A DNA stretch of 64,000 bases from an uncultured Paracoccaceae bacterium (GCA_947503775.1 CANNFE010000008.1:1-64000); one strand, 5' to 3'. Positions 34,853 to 45,902 are shown, counted from the first letter of the stretch. Made by a program: numbers and translations. The notes: a model not told the origin generated them from the sequence alone.

Positions 34853-35372
34853 GGCGGTCGTCTTTATCCCGGCGGGGGTGTTCGGCGCCCTGGCGGGGCT
34901 CTTTCTGGTGGGGCTGATGCGGGACGATCCCGATGCGCTGCCCTCGGCCCTGGTCGGGCAGGACGTGCCCGAGATCACCTCGGAGGCGCTGGCGGGCTAT
35001 GCCACGTTCGACAGCTCGGTCCTGCGCGAGGATGGCGTGAAGGTCGTGAATTTCTGGGCAAGCTGGTGCCCGCCCTGCCGGGCCGAGCATCCCGCGCTGA
35101 TGGAGCTGGCCGCCGAGGGCGTGCCGATCTATGGGGTCAACAAAAGCGATCAGGGCGGGGATGCCGTCGGGTTCCTCGAAGAGCTGGGCAATCCCTATGC
35201 CGCCATCACGGTGGATCTGCGCGGGCGCCAATCGCTCGACTGGGGGGTGGTGGCGCTGCCCGAGACGTTTATCGTGGACGGCGAGGGGGTCGTGCGGTTC
35301 CGCTTTGCCGGGCCGATCCACGGGGTGATGGAGAGCACCATTCTCCCGGAGCTGGAGGCGGCGGGGCGGTAA
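34845..35372 (+). CDS. ccmG: Thiol:disulfide interchange protein CcmG/DsbE
   Basis: A 175-residue membrane-anchored periplasmic thioredoxin that reduces apocytochrome c cysteines. N-terminal anchor FIPAGVFGALAGLFLVGL, active site WASWCPPCRAEHP and the CcmG-type YGVNKSD plus VALPETFIVDGEG with the cis-proline. The GTG at 34845 overlaps the ccmD stop. It ends the ccm run. Confidence 0.95.
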   Translation: MNKAVVFIPAGVFGALAGLFLVGLMRDDPDALPSALVGQDVPEITSEALAGYATFDSSVLREDGVKVVNFWASWCPPCRAEHPALMELAAEGVPIYGVNKSDQGGDAVGFLEELGNPYAAITVDLRGRQSLDWGVVALPETFIVDGEGVVRFRFAGPIHGVMESTILPELEAAGR

Positions 35373-35399
35373 TATGCGTATGCTGCGTCAGGATCTCGG

Positions 35400-35918
35400 A
35401 TGACGGAGCTGCCTGATCCTGAAGGGCTGACCTTTGCGGGAACGCTCGACTCTGTCGTGATCGAGGGCGATCTCATCGTGGCTTTGGTGTACCCGTTCCG
35501 ATCTCCGAAAGAACTGGGAGAGCGCCTGGTTCTCGAGATCAGGTTTCATTCGCCGCGTTTTCCGGCATCCGAACTGGAGGGACTTGTCGGCGAGGAGATC
35601 GATCTGGCCCTGACCGGGACAACCGCAGAGGTTCTGAGCGGCTTTCACGACCAATACCGGTTCGAGGCCGGGTCGATCAGCGTTGTATGGCGCGCTTGGA
35701 CGATTGCGGATTATCATCAGCTTCTGGAGACGATGTCCCAGCAGGCGAGCGAGAAGGATGACGATCTCAGCAAGCTTCGCGGAAGGCTGGACCGGGTCGC
35801 CTCGCGTCTTGACGATCTGCTTCATCGAGCTGAGCTGAAGGAGGCGGGGTCGCCAAAGCAGGTCGCCAAGCAGCGACCGGTGATCATGGCGCTTCGGCAG
35901 ATGAAGGACCTTCTTTGA
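35400..35918 (+). CDS. Hypothetical protein with C-terminal coiled coil
   Basis: A 172-residue soluble protein of no recognised family. The first half is predicted beta-rich (EGLTFAGTLDSVVIEGDLIVALVYPF). The second half contains a heptad-like segment (DDDLSKLRGRLDRVASRLDDLLHRAEL). Ribosome site sequences are weak (CAGGATCTCGG before the ATG). Codon use is slightly less GC-rich than in the ccm genes. It starts 27 bases after ccmG and converges with the next gene with a three-base gap. Confidence 0.65.
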   Translation: MTELPDPEGLTFAGTLDSVVIEGDLIVALVYPFRSPKELGERLVLEIRFHSPRFPASELEGLVGEEIDLALTGTTAEVLSGFHDQYRFEAGSISVVWRAWTIADYHQLLETMSQQASEKDDDLSKLRGRLDRVASRLDDLLHRAELKEAGSPKQVAKQRPVIMALRQMKDLL

Positions 35919-35921
35919 GCG

Positions 35922-36320
35922 CTAGTTCAGTGTCTTGAGCGAGCGCAGGAAGAGGCCGATGCCTCCGACCAGCAGGACGAGGATGACCAGCAGATCGAAG
36001 GCGCTCATACGGGCGAACTGGAAGTTGATGCTGGCGATGACGCCGAAGATCAGCGCGGTGAGCGATCCGGCGGCGAGGAGCCAGCCGATGAGATTGCGCG
36101 AATTGTAGAAGATGATCCCGACGCCGAACATGAACGGGACAAGGACGAGGCCGCTGGTGATCGGGATACCCCAGGCGGAGAAGATCACCGAGCCGAAGCC
36201 GAAATTGGGCTGGATGACGATACTGCGGAGCAGCAGGTAGCCGCCCGCGCAGATCATGATGAAGCCGATGAAAAAGCTGCCGATCCCGCCATCGGTGCCG
36301 CCTGCGCCGCGTCGTGCCAT
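35922..36320 (-). CDS. Hypothetical four-helix membrane protein
   Basis: A 132-residue protein with four hydrophobic segments (GSFFIGFIMICAGGYLLL, ITSGLVLVPFMFGVGIIF, LIGWLLAAGSLTALIFGVI, FDLLVILVLLVGGIGLFL). The N-terminus is short and basic with glycines (MARRGAGGTDGGIG). No family is recognised. The start MARRG is chosen over upstream codons that read through low-complexity sequence. Confidence 0.65.
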   Translation of the reverse strand: MARRGAGGTDGGIGSFFIGFIMICAGGYLLLRSIVIQPNFGFGSVIFSAWGIPITSGLVLVPFMFGVGIIFYNSRNLIGWLLAAGSLTALIFGVIASINFQFARMSAFDLLVILVLLVGGIGLFLRSLKTLN

Positions 36321-36387
36321 TGCTCTGCCGTCCCTCGTTTGCTGCGGCTTACCCCAGGGCGCGCGCAAGATCCAGCAGAGCCGCGCC

Positions 36388-36408
36388 GCCCCGGACCTGA
36401 TCCGGGGC
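36388..36408. repeat. Dispersed palindromic repeat, copy 1 (GCCCCGGA / TCCGGGGC)
   Basis: Two perfect eight-base arms (GCCCCGGA and TCCGGGGC) flank CCTGA. The same unit recurs twice in the glnA-glnB spacer, with centres TCAGG and TCAAG, so this is a small dispersed intergenic repeat. It is in the 120-base gap before the sulfotransferase-like gene's 3' end. Confidence 0.75.
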
Positions 36409-36440
36409 CTCTTGCCCTGAAAAGAGGGATGAGCGGTCCT

Positions 36441-37568
36441 TTAATCGGTGTCTTTAGCCGGTCGCCCTTCCCAGTCATCGATCTTGGCCCGGATCGACGG
36501 ATCATTCGGCCGGGCGCGTTTTGCCAGCCTCATCAGAAATAGGGCGTCTTCCAGCACCAATTCGGAGCCTTGCTCGATCCTGCTGGCAAGATCGTGCAAG
36601 AGCCCCGCATCCTCGTTCGTCACGGATTTCTCCAGACGTCGTTTGAGGCTGCGGCCCAGCGCCTCGATCTGCTGGTCGGAGAGGCGTGACGCCGAGGCGG
36701 GCGGATCCGGGCGGACGACATCCGAGGCCGGTTCGATCAGGATCGCCTCGGCGCTTGGGATCTGGCTATTGATCTCTTCGATCGCCGGCGTGACGCTGGC
36801 CCGAACATGCTCGTATGTCTCTTGGCTGCATCGCAGGGGGGCCGGGCGCAGGTCGGGCAATCTGTCGACGAGGACATCGGAGATGTAGGACGCGCTCTTT
36901 TTTCCTTCGGCATAGTTGAAAATCCTTTGAACGTCGTGCTCGGCTGGGGTCAGCGAGCGATTGACCCGCTGCTCTTTGGGGCGGGTGAGCGTGACGTTCA
37001 GCGGATCGACATCCAGAATGTCCTGAAAGAACACCTCTCCCAGCCTATCCTTGTGTCTGGAATAGTTTCTGACGACGATCTCGAACCCATGCGTTTCGGC
37101 GGCGGCCAGCCATTTGATCACGATGGGATAGGATCCCGATGATTTCTTGTAGAGAAAGTCATCGAGATTGCTGTGAACGCCGCCGCGTTTGACGCTTTGA
37201 CCCCATCTTGAGAAAGCATGCGAGAAGACGTCGCGGGTGTAGAGGAGGATCTTGAGGTTGGGTCCGTGCTTTTCAGCGAAGCTGTCGAACGCGTCCCATT
37301 TCAGCAGATCCGTGAAGAGCAGCTCGCCGCTGAAGAGGACCGATTTTCGCCTCTCCAGCCTATAGTCCGGATCGAAGAGGAGCGAGCCATTGCCGGACGT
37401 GGTGCTTCCCCGGGCCGCCATCGCGTCGGAGGCGTGGTCGGGATAGAGGATGCCTGCTTTCCTCAGCTTATCCTTGTTGAGGACAAGTAGGCTTTGAAGA
37501 TAGCTTGATCCGGTTTTGCCATGGCCGACATGGAGAATGATCTTTCTGTTCGGTTTTTTGAATATCAT
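36441..37568 (-). CDS. Sulfotransferase-like P-loop protein
   Basis: A 375-residue protein. The N-terminal ILHVGHGKTGSSYLQSLL matches the PAPS-binding (5'-PSB) loop of sulfotransferases, and ILLYTRDVFSHAFSRWGQSVK resembles the 3'-phosphate-binding block with arginine and serine. The C-terminal 120 residues are unrelated to the fold, helical and charged. Acceptor unknown; similar proteins act on surface polysaccharides. Genes around it are accessory-like, and it is not linked to a polysaccharide cluster here. Confidence 0.72.
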   Translation of the reverse strand: MIFKKPNRKIILHVGHGKTGSSYLQSLLVLNKDKLRKAGILYPDHASDAMAARGSTTSGNGSLLFDPDYRLERRKSVLFSGELLFTDLLKWDAFDSFAEKHGPNLKILLYTRDVFSHAFSRWGQSVKRGGVHSNLDDFLYKKSSGSYPIVIKWLAAAETHGFEIVVRNYSRHKDRLGEVFFQDILDVDPLNVTLTRPKEQRVNRSLTPAEHDVQRIFNYAEGKKSASYISDVLVDRLPDLRPAPLRCSQETYEHVRASVTPAIEEINSQIPSAEAILIEPASDVVRPDPPASASRLSDQQIEALGRSLKRRLEKSVTNEDAGLLHDLASRIEQGSELVLEDALFLMRLAKRARPNDPSIRAKIDDWEGRPAKDTD

Positions 37569-37653
37569 CGTCGACCCGCTGGCTTTTCCGGCTGCTGCAA
37601 CAGCGTCGTGAGCCGGTCAGGCTCTCGCTTGCGATGTCTTTATCGCACGCGCC

Positions 37654-38868
37654 TCAGGGGATCACGTTGAAATCGGGGCCGAAGGGGTAGGCGGTGATGT
37701 TCTCGTTGCCGTCTTCGGTGAGGATCAGGATGTCGTGCTCGCGGTAGCCTCCGGCGCCCGGCTGGCCCTGGGGGATGGTCAGCATGGGCTCCATCGAGAG
37801 GACCATACCCGGCTCGAGCACGGTATCGATATCCTCGCGCAGCTCGAGGCCCGCCTCGCGACCGTAATAGTGCGAGAGCACCCCGAAGGAATGGCCGTAG
37901 CCGAAGGTGCGGTATTGCAGCAAGTCGCGATCGGCGAAGAAGGCGTTGATCCGGTCCGTCACCTCGGCGCAGCTGATGCCGGGTTTTAGGAGGCTGATGC
38001 CAAGCTCGTGGGCGGCGATGTTGGCCTCCCAGATCTTCAGGCTTGCGGGATCCACCGTTTCGACGAAGAGGGTGCGTTCGAGCGCGGTGTAATAGCCGTT
38101 GATCATCGGAAAGCAGTTGAGGCTGAGGATGTCGCCCGCCTCGAGCGGGCGGCTGGTGACGGGGTTGTGGGCGCCGTCGGTGTTGATCCCCGATTGGAAC
38201 CAGACCCAGGTGTCGCGGTATTCGGCCTCCGGGAAGCGGCGGGCGATCTCGAGCTCCATCGCGTCGCGTCCGGCCATGGCGATATCGATCTCGCGGGCGC
38301 CGGGTTTGATCGCGTCCTTGATCGCATAGCCGCCGATATCGGCGACCTGCGCCCCGGCGCGGATCAGGTCCAGTTCGGCGGGGGATTTGTGCATCCGCTG
38401 GCGCATGCAGGCGGAGGCGACATCGACGATGGCGCTGGGCGTGAGGAACTCCTCAAGCAGGGTCGTTTGGGCGATCGTCAGATGATCCGCCTCGATCCCG
38501 ATGGACATGCAGGTGCCGGTGACGGAGCGGATCGCGCGCCAGTAATTGTTCCGCTGCCAGTCCGTATAGGTGATGTTGTCGCCATAGCCGCGGCGCCAGG
38601 GCTGGGCGGCATCGATGCCCGCGCTGATGGTGACGGTGTCCGAGGCGGTCACGACAAGCGCATAGGGCCGCCCGAAGGCGCAGTAGAGAAAGCCGCTGTA
38701 ATAGGCGATGCATTGCATGGAGGTTAAGATGCAGGCGTCGATCACCTCTTCGGCCATATGGGCGCGCAGCTTTTCGAGGCGGGCCTCGTATTCGCTCTCG
38801 GCGAAGGAAAGCGTCTTTTCGCCCTGGTGAAAGCGATAGAAGTCGGGGCGGGGTTCTGCACTGGACAT
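37654..38868 (-). CDS. Creatinase (creatine amidinohydrolase), M24 family
   Basis: A 404-residue pita-bread-fold hydrolase that splits creatine to sarcosine and urea. It resembles Pseudomonas creatinase at many points: SGFLYCAFGRPYALVV, the ITYTDWQRNNYW block, WFQSGINTDGAHNPVTSRP with the catalytic histidine (GAHNP), LSLNCFPMINGYYTALERTLF and YRTFGYGHSFGVLSHYYGREAGLEL. The metal ligands of M24 peptidases are not needed in creatinase. The ATG at 38868 gives the same length as known enzymes; the upstream TTG at 38889 is an alternative. Sarcosine oxidase 27 kb away would take its product. No creatininase or urease gene is in the window. Confidence 0.9.
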   Translation of the reverse strand: MSSAEPRPDFYRFHQGEKTLSFAESEYEARLEKLRAHMAEEVIDACILTSMQCIAYYSGFLYCAFGRPYALVVTASDTVTISAGIDAAQPWRRGYGDNITYTDWQRNNYWRAIRSVTGTCMSIGIEADHLTIAQTTLLEEFLTPSAIVDVASACMRQRMHKSPAELDLIRAGAQVADIGGYAIKDAIKPGAREIDIAMAGRDAMELEIARRFPEAEYRDTWVWFQSGINTDGAHNPVTSRPLEAGDILSLNCFPMINGYYTALERTLFVETVDPASLKIWEANIAAHELGISLLKPGISCAEVTDRINAFFADRDLLQYRTFGYGHSFGVLSHYYGREAGLELREDIDTVLEPGMVLSMEPMLTIPQGQPGAGGYREHDILILTEDGNENITAYPFGPDFNVIP

Positions 38869-39103
38869 CGCGGCACTCTTTTCACTCAAAAGCCGCGATG
38901 GTCAGGGGAAACCGGTCTCTCCCCAAACCGCTGAGCGGCATAGACAGATCCCGGCGTTCAGGAATTTCGACAAGAGGATCACATCTTACATGCTTGCGAC
39001 GCCATCGCTGATCCCGGTCTTTATCTTTTGACAAAAGGACGCGGTTGTTCAAGGGCCGAGATGGCGTTTTTCGCTGCGTTATGATCGGCAGCGGCCCGCA
39101 TGG

Positions 39104-39135
39104 AAAAAAGGCGCCCGGGGGCCGGGCGCCTTTTT
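39104..39135 (-). terminator. Terminator of acnA (possibly bidirectional)
   Basis: Nine-base arms (GGCGCCCGG and CCGGGCGCC) are flanked by AAAAAA on the left and TTTTT on the right, so it can stop transcription from both sides. It lies 27 bases beyond the acnA stop. The stretch between creatinase and this hairpin (38869-39103) shows no gene. Confidence 0.85.
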
Positions 39136-39161
39136 GAAGATCAGGTCTGGCCTGCCGGTGG

Positions 39162-41933
<2,772 letters not shown>

Positions 41934-42148
41934 GGGGAACTCCTTGGCTGAGATGTGGCTTGGGGGTGGAGATAACGGGCGGGCCGGAGCCGTTCAAGGC
42001 GATAGACAGCTGCGGTATACAATTGCACACCGCGTTTGTCGAGAGCGTCTATTCGGACACAGTGACGCGGTTCTCTCGAAGCGTTGATTGGTTATTTCAA
42101 CGCGCGCCGCTTAGGCAGGTTTTTGTGCTGGAAGGAAAGGGATCCGGG

Positions 42149-42841
42149 ATGATCAGACAGGCGATGGCCGCGATGATGCTGTGGGGCTGTCTGGCGGGGA
42201 ATGCTGCCGCCGAGGCGCCGGTTGTCGTGGAGCTTTACACGTCGCAAGGCTGCTCGTCCTGTCCGCCCGCCGATGCGATGCTGCGCGAGATGAAGGACCG
42301 CGAGGACGTGATCGCCATCGCGCTGCATGTCGATTACTGGGATTACATCGGCTGGAAGGACAGCTTCGCCCATCCCGGCCATACCGAGCGCCAGCGCGGC
42401 TATGCCCGCGCGGCGGGGGAGAGCACGATCTACACGCCGCAATTCGTCGTCGGCGGTGCGGACCATATCGTCGGCACCCAGCCGGGCGATCTGCGGCAGA
42501 AGATCGAGGCGCATCTGGCCGCAGACGATGCCGCGCAGCTGACGCTCGAACGCGACGGCGGCGCGGTGCGCATTCGCGCAATGGCGACGGATCTGAAAGG
42601 GCCGGTCGATCTTCATATGCTGCGCTATACGCCCTCGCAGCGGGTCGCGATCCGCAAAGGGGAAAACCGGGGCCGGGTGATGGATTATTCCAATATCGTC
42701 TCGGACTGGCAGGTGGTCGCGCAATGGGACCCTCGGGAGGCGCTAGAGCTGCAGGTCGAGGCGCCCGGAGAGCTGCCCGTGGTCGTGATCGCGCAGCGCC
42801 CGAATGAAGGCGCGATCCTGGGCGCGGCGCGTCTGCGGTAG
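42149..42841 (+). CDS. DUF1223 secreted thioredoxin-fold-like protein
   Basis: A 230-residue protein with a signal peptide (MIRQAMAAMMLWGCLAGNAAA, cleavage near AAA-E), then VVVELYTSQGCSSCPPADAML, in which CSSC resembles a thioredoxin active site. YWDYIGWKDSFAHPGHTERQRGY and YTPQFVVGGADHIVGTQPG are DUF1223 hallmarks. Function unknown; probably periplasmic and redox related. The ATG at 42149 has a GAAAGGGA ribosome site. It commonly lies beside acnA in this group, as here. It is divergent from acnA. Confidence 0.9.
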   Translation: MIRQAMAAMMLWGCLAGNAAAEAPVVVELYTSQGCSSCPPADAMLREMKDREDVIAIALHVDYWDYIGWKDSFAHPGHTERQRGYARAAGESTIYTPQFVVGGADHIVGTQPGDLRQKIEAHLAADDAAQLTLERDGGAVRIRAMATDLKGPVDLHMLRYTPSQRVAIRKGENRGRVMDYSNIVSDWQVVAQWDPREALELQVEAPGELPVVVIAQRPNEGAILGAARLR

Positions 42842-42846
42842 GGGCG

Positions 42847-42923
42847 AAGACTTTTCTAGAAAAGTCTTGGTCTCAGATCTTTCGACGAAAGATCTGGGTT
42901 GCAAAATCTTCTAGAAGATTTTG
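42847..42923. repeat. Three tandem perfect palindromes between convergent genes
   Basis: Hairpin 1 (42847-42868) has half-site AAGACTTTTCT with no spacer. Hairpin 2 (42874-42896) has half-site CAGATCTTTCG with one central base. Hairpin 3 (42902-42923) has half-site CAAAATCTTCT with no spacer. All are perfect, AT-rich for this genome and separated by five bases. They fill the gap between the DUF1223 gene and the leftward acyltransferase operon. Possible bidirectional terminators, protein-binding sites or REP-like elements. Confidence 0.85.
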
Positions 42924-42931
42924 GCCCCCGC

Positions 42932-43822
42932 TCAGAGCTTTCGGTTGGGTTTCCAGCGGCGGTGAAACCAGAACCATTGCCCCGGATGGGCCTTGATCTG
43001 CGCCTCGAGCCGCGCGGTTGCCTCTGTCATCATCGTCTCGGGCTCGGTAGGCGCGATCGGGCCTTCGAGCACGATCTCGAAATCGAGCCCGTTTGGCTGG
43101 CGGATCGCGAAATAGGTCAGCAAGAGCGCATCGTATTTGAGGGCCATTTCGGCGGCGGACAGGCTGGTCGGGGCGGGTTTGCCCATGAAGTCGATCACCG
43201 CACCGTCGCGCGACCAGATGTCGAAGAAGAGCGTCGCCATTCCTCCGCCGCGCAGATGTTTGACGAAGGCGGCCGTTCCGCGCCGCCCCTGTTCGAAGAT
43301 CGGTCCCGAGACCTCCTCCATCGTCTTGACGTAATGCAGGTTGAAGAACGGGTTGGCCATCGGACGGTAAAGGCCGCCGATCACATAGCCGCGCGCATGC
43401 AGGGCGTGGCGGGCGATCTCGTAATTGCCGAAATGACCGGTTGCAAACAGGACCGGCCGACCTTCGGCCTTGGCCTTGGCCAGCGCGGCGAGCCCGTCGC
43501 CCGAGATCGGGGCCGCCCTGGCCCGGTCCGCCAGATCGGCGCCGGAGTAATTCTCGATCAGGGTGCGGCCCGCATTGCCGAGCGCGTCGGCGGCGATCTG
43601 GCGGCGTTTGGCGCGCGGCATGTCCGGATCGACATAGGCCAGATGCTCCATCGCTCGTTTGCGAAACCCCGCCAGAGGACCGACTATGCGGCGGATCGCG
43701 CGGTCGAGAAACCAGAGCCGGGCGGGATAGGGCAGGCGTTTGGCCGTCCAGATCAGGGCCCGGGCGATGCGGTCGGTCACCCGGTTGGCGGCGCCGCCTT
43801 CGTCCTGTCTGAACTGTCCCAT
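42932..43822 (-). CDS. Lipid A biosynthesis acyltransferase (LpxL/HtrB family)
   Basis: A 296-residue inner-membrane-associated acyltransferase that adds a secondary acyl chain to Kdo2-lipid IVA. The HX4E catalytic motif appears as ATGHFGNYEIARHAL (near residue 140), with PVLFATGHFGNYE, GLYRPMANPFFN and the C-terminal PGQWFWFHRRWKP typical of LpxL. Its start overlaps the 3' end of the upstream transporter by 46 bases. Which acyl chain it transfers cannot be told. Confidence 0.9.
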   Translation of the reverse strand: MGQFRQDEGGAANRVTDRIARALIWTAKRLPYPARLWFLDRAIRRIVGPLAGFRKRAMEHLAYVDPDMPRAKRRQIAADALGNAGRTLIENYSGADLADRARAAPISGDGLAALAKAKAEGRPVLFATGHFGNYEIARHALHARGYVIGGLYRPMANPFFNLHYVKTMEEVSGPIFEQGRRGTAAFVKHLRGGGMATLFFDIWSRDGAVIDFMGKPAPTSLSAAEMALKYDALLLTYFAIRQPNGLDFEIVLEGPIAPTEPETMMTEATARLEAQIKAHPGQWFWFHRRWKPNRKL

Positions 43823-44688
43823 TTGCCGGCCTTCGTTTTCTGGGCCCTCGTTTCGCGATGCCAGACATAGAGACCGGCCCCCACGATCACAAGCGCGCCC
43901 CCGACGGTCGCGAGATCCGGCCAGATCCCGAAGATGAGGACTTGCAGGATCACGGCCCAGAGGAACGAGCCGTAGAAGAAGGGGGCCAGAACGCTGGCCT
44001 CGGCGAGGCTTAGCGCGCGGATGAGACAGAGCTGCCCGGCTGCTCCGAAAAGGCCGATCCCGATGAGGAAGGGCCAGTCCGAGGCGATCAGCGGCTCCCA
44101 GGCGAAGGGGACGGCGGCGCTGAGGACGACCATGGCGAAGAGAGGCGCATAAAAGAGCGAGGTCCAGACATCCTCGTCGCTGCCGACAAAGCGGGTGGCC
44201 AGGGCGTAGCCCGCGTAGCAGAGGGTGCCGGCTATGACGAGAAGGCTCCACCCGGTGAAGGCTTCGGTTCCGGGGCGGATGATGATGAGCGCGCCGGTCA
44301 GGCCCACGAGCACGGCAAGAAGGCGGGCGGGGCCGATCTTTTCGCCGAGGATGAAGGCGCCGCCAAGGGTCAGCCAAAGGGGGGCGATCTGGCCGATGGC
44401 GATGTTTTCGGCGAGATCCAACTCGAGGTAGCTTGCGAAGTAAAACGCGGAGGCGGCAAAAAGGAAGATCGAGCGCAAAAGCTGAAGCCCGGGATAGCGC
44501 GTGCTCAGAACGCTGCGGGCGCGCGGCAGGATGAGGAGCGTGACGAGCAGGGCCTGCACGGCGTAGCGGAACCAGAGGGTCTGCAGCAGGTGGACGCGGT
44601 CCGCGAGCAGCTTGGCCATCAGGTCCATGCAGGTGAACATCAGGCCGCCGGCGAGAAAGATCAGGATGCCGCGGGCGGTGGGGCTCAC
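43777..44688 (-). CDS. DMT-family (EamA) transporter
   Basis: A 303-residue protein of about ten helices in two EamA repeats, starting at GTG 44688 (VSPTARGILIFLAGGLMF). LWLTLGGAFILGEKIGPARLLAVLVGLTGALIII is the signature first half, repeated in FYGSFLWAVILQVLIFG. Substrate unknown; family members export amino acids, nucleotides or metabolites. GTG overlaps the nitrile hydratase alpha stop, so it is coupled to the nth operon and might move the amide product, which is inference. Confidence 0.9.
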   Translation of the reverse strand: MSPTARGILIFLAGGLMFTCMDLMAKLLADRVHLLQTLWFRYAVQALLVTLLILPRARSVLSTRYPGLQLLRSIFLFAASAFYFASYLELDLAENIAIGQIAPLWLTLGGAFILGEKIGPARLLAVLVGLTGALIIIRPGTEAFTGWSLLVIAGTLCYAGYALATRFVGSDEDVWTSLFYAPLFAMVVLSAAVPFAWEPLIASDWPFLIGIGLFGAAGQLCLIRALSLAEASVLAPFFYGSFLWAVILQVLIFGIWPDLATVGGALVIVGAGLYVWHRETRAQKTKAGKWDSSDRTKAAPPTG

Positions 44689-45302
44689 CCCGGTTGCCTT
44701 GGCAGGCCGGTGCCGATCATGCTGTCGCGGGTGACGAGTTTCGCCAATGCCACCTTGTCCATTCCCTCGGTTCCGGTGGGGCGTTCGGGCAGCACGATAT
44801 AGCGCATTTCGGCGGTGCTGTCGTGGACGCGGATTTCGGTGCCTTGGGGCAGGGTGACGCCGAATTCGGCGAGGACCGCGCGCGGCTCGCGGACGGTGCG
44901 GGAGCGGTAGGCGCGGCTCTTGTACCAGTCGGGCGGCGGGCCGATCAGGTAGCGCGGATAGCACGAGCAGAGCGTGCAGACGACGATGTTATGCAGGCCC
45001 GGTCTGTTCTCGAGCGCGATGAGATGCATCGGGCCGATGTCAAAACCCATCTCGCGGCAGGCGGCGGAGGCATCGGCGAGCAGGCGGGCCTTGAAGTCCG
45101 GATCGGTCCAGGCGTGGGCGATGACGCGGGCGCCGTCGGCGGGAGAGCGGGCATCCATCTGGTCGATGGCGGTCGCGATCTCGTGAGGGGTGGTGACGCC
45201 CTTTTCGATCAGAAGCTCTCGCACGGCGATCTCCATCGTCTGCCAGTAGGTCAGCGGCTCGTCGTTATCGGGGCGCGGCGGGGTGTGGTGGTCGTGGGAC
45301 AT
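44685..45302 (-). CDS. nthA: Nitrile hydratase alpha subunit (cobalt-type motif)
   Basis: A 205-residue metal subunit that hydrates nitriles to amides. The metal-binding claw VVCTLCSC (Cys109, Cys112, Cys114) has threonine after the first cysteine, the pattern of cobalt enzymes; iron enzymes have serine. YPRYLIGPPPDWYKSRAYRSRTVREPRAVLAEFG is the rest of the family signature, though RY replaces the common WP after the claw. In thiocyanate hydrolase the same type of subunit (gamma) is found. Downstream of two beta-half genes. Confidence 0.93.
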   Translation of the reverse strand: MSHDHHTPPRPDNDEPLTYWQTMEIAVRELLIEKGVTTPHEIATAIDQMDARSPADGARVIAHAWTDPDFKARLLADASAACREMGFDIGPMHLIALENRPGLHNIVVCTLCSCYPRYLIGPPPDWYKSRAYRSRTVREPRAVLAEFGVTLPQGTEIRVHDSTAEMRYIVLPERPTGTEGMDKVALAKLVTRDSMIGTGLPRQPG

Positions 45303-45303
45303 G

Positions 45304-45570
45304 TCAGTCGGCGGGCTCGAGCCAATGGGCGTAGATTTCCGCCTCGAGCGTGTCGTCCGGCGCTTCTGCGGCGGTGCCCCAGATGTCGCGCATGGTGAAG
45401 CGGACGCGGTAGAGCGCGAGGTTCTTGGCGGGCAGACCGTAGTCGAGCTGTTCGGGGTTCGGAAAGGGGCCGAGCTTGCGTTCGATCGTGCCGGTTTTCC
45501 CGCGTAGATAGGCGGGGGTGCGGATATGGCCGGGCGGGTGCCAGTTGCGGACGCGCACGCGGCTTGTCAT
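45304..45570 (-). CDS. Nitrile hydratase beta subunit, C-terminal half as a separate protein
   Basis: An 88-residue protein with the SH3-like barrel that forms the C-terminal domain of a usual beta subunit: VRVRNWHPPGHIRTPAYLRGKTGTIER, then ALYRVRFTMRDIWGTAAEAPDDTLEAEIYAHWLEP. A typical beta subunit has over 200 residues, so this half is free-standing. It overlaps the N-terminal-half gene by four bases (ATGA) and lies one base before nthA. The same split is known for the three-subunit thiocyanate hydrolase. Confidence 0.88.
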   Translation of the reverse strand: MTSRVRVRNWHPPGHIRTPAYLRGKTGTIERKLGPFPNPEQLDYGLPAKNLALYRVRFTMRDIWGTAAEAPDDTLEAEIYAHWLEPAD

Positions 45571-45902
45571 CCTGTCGCCTCGCCGTAGCTGGCGCCGCGG
45601 GCGGAGATTTTCTCCATCCGGAGGGCGAGTTCGGCGGGGGAATAGATCCCGGCCTCGATCAGGTTGCGATTGACCGAGGAAATCCAGCGTTCGTAGTAGC
45701 TCATCGTCTCGAAGGCATCGGGGGGCAGATCCTCGATCGCGCGGCGCAGGCCGTCGACGGTGAAGATCCCCTTGCCGGCGCACAGGACGAGAAGCGCATC
45801 GACCCGCTTTTCCCAAAGGGCGAAGTCGTGATCGTCCGTCGGGATCGGGCCGGCGATATCGCCGCCCATATCGTGCCAGGGTTTGATCGGAGGACTGGAC
45901 AT
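45567..45902 (-). CDS. Nitrile hydratase beta subunit, N-terminal half (or activator-type homologue)
   Basis: A 111-residue protein with HDMGGDIAGPIPTDDHDFALWEKRVDAL and FETMSYYERWISSVNRNLIEAGIYSPAEL, the helical N-terminal domain of nitrile hydratase beta subunits. The same fold also occurs in the metallochaperone/activator proteins of cobalt enzymes, so it might serve both as half-subunit and chaperone. It is first in the operon N-half, C-half, alpha, DMT transporter, acyltransferase. Confidence 0.85.
   Translation of the reverse strand: MSSPPIKPWHDMGGDIAGPIPTDDHDFALWEKRVDALLVLCAGKGIFTVDGLRRAIEDLPPDAFETMSYYERWISSVNRNLIEAGIYSPAELALRMEKISARGASYGEATG

Noticed and set aside
42092-42724. Open frame opposite the DUF1223 gene
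   Set aside because: Histidine and arginine-rich shadow of a gene with a clear signal peptide and CSSC motif.
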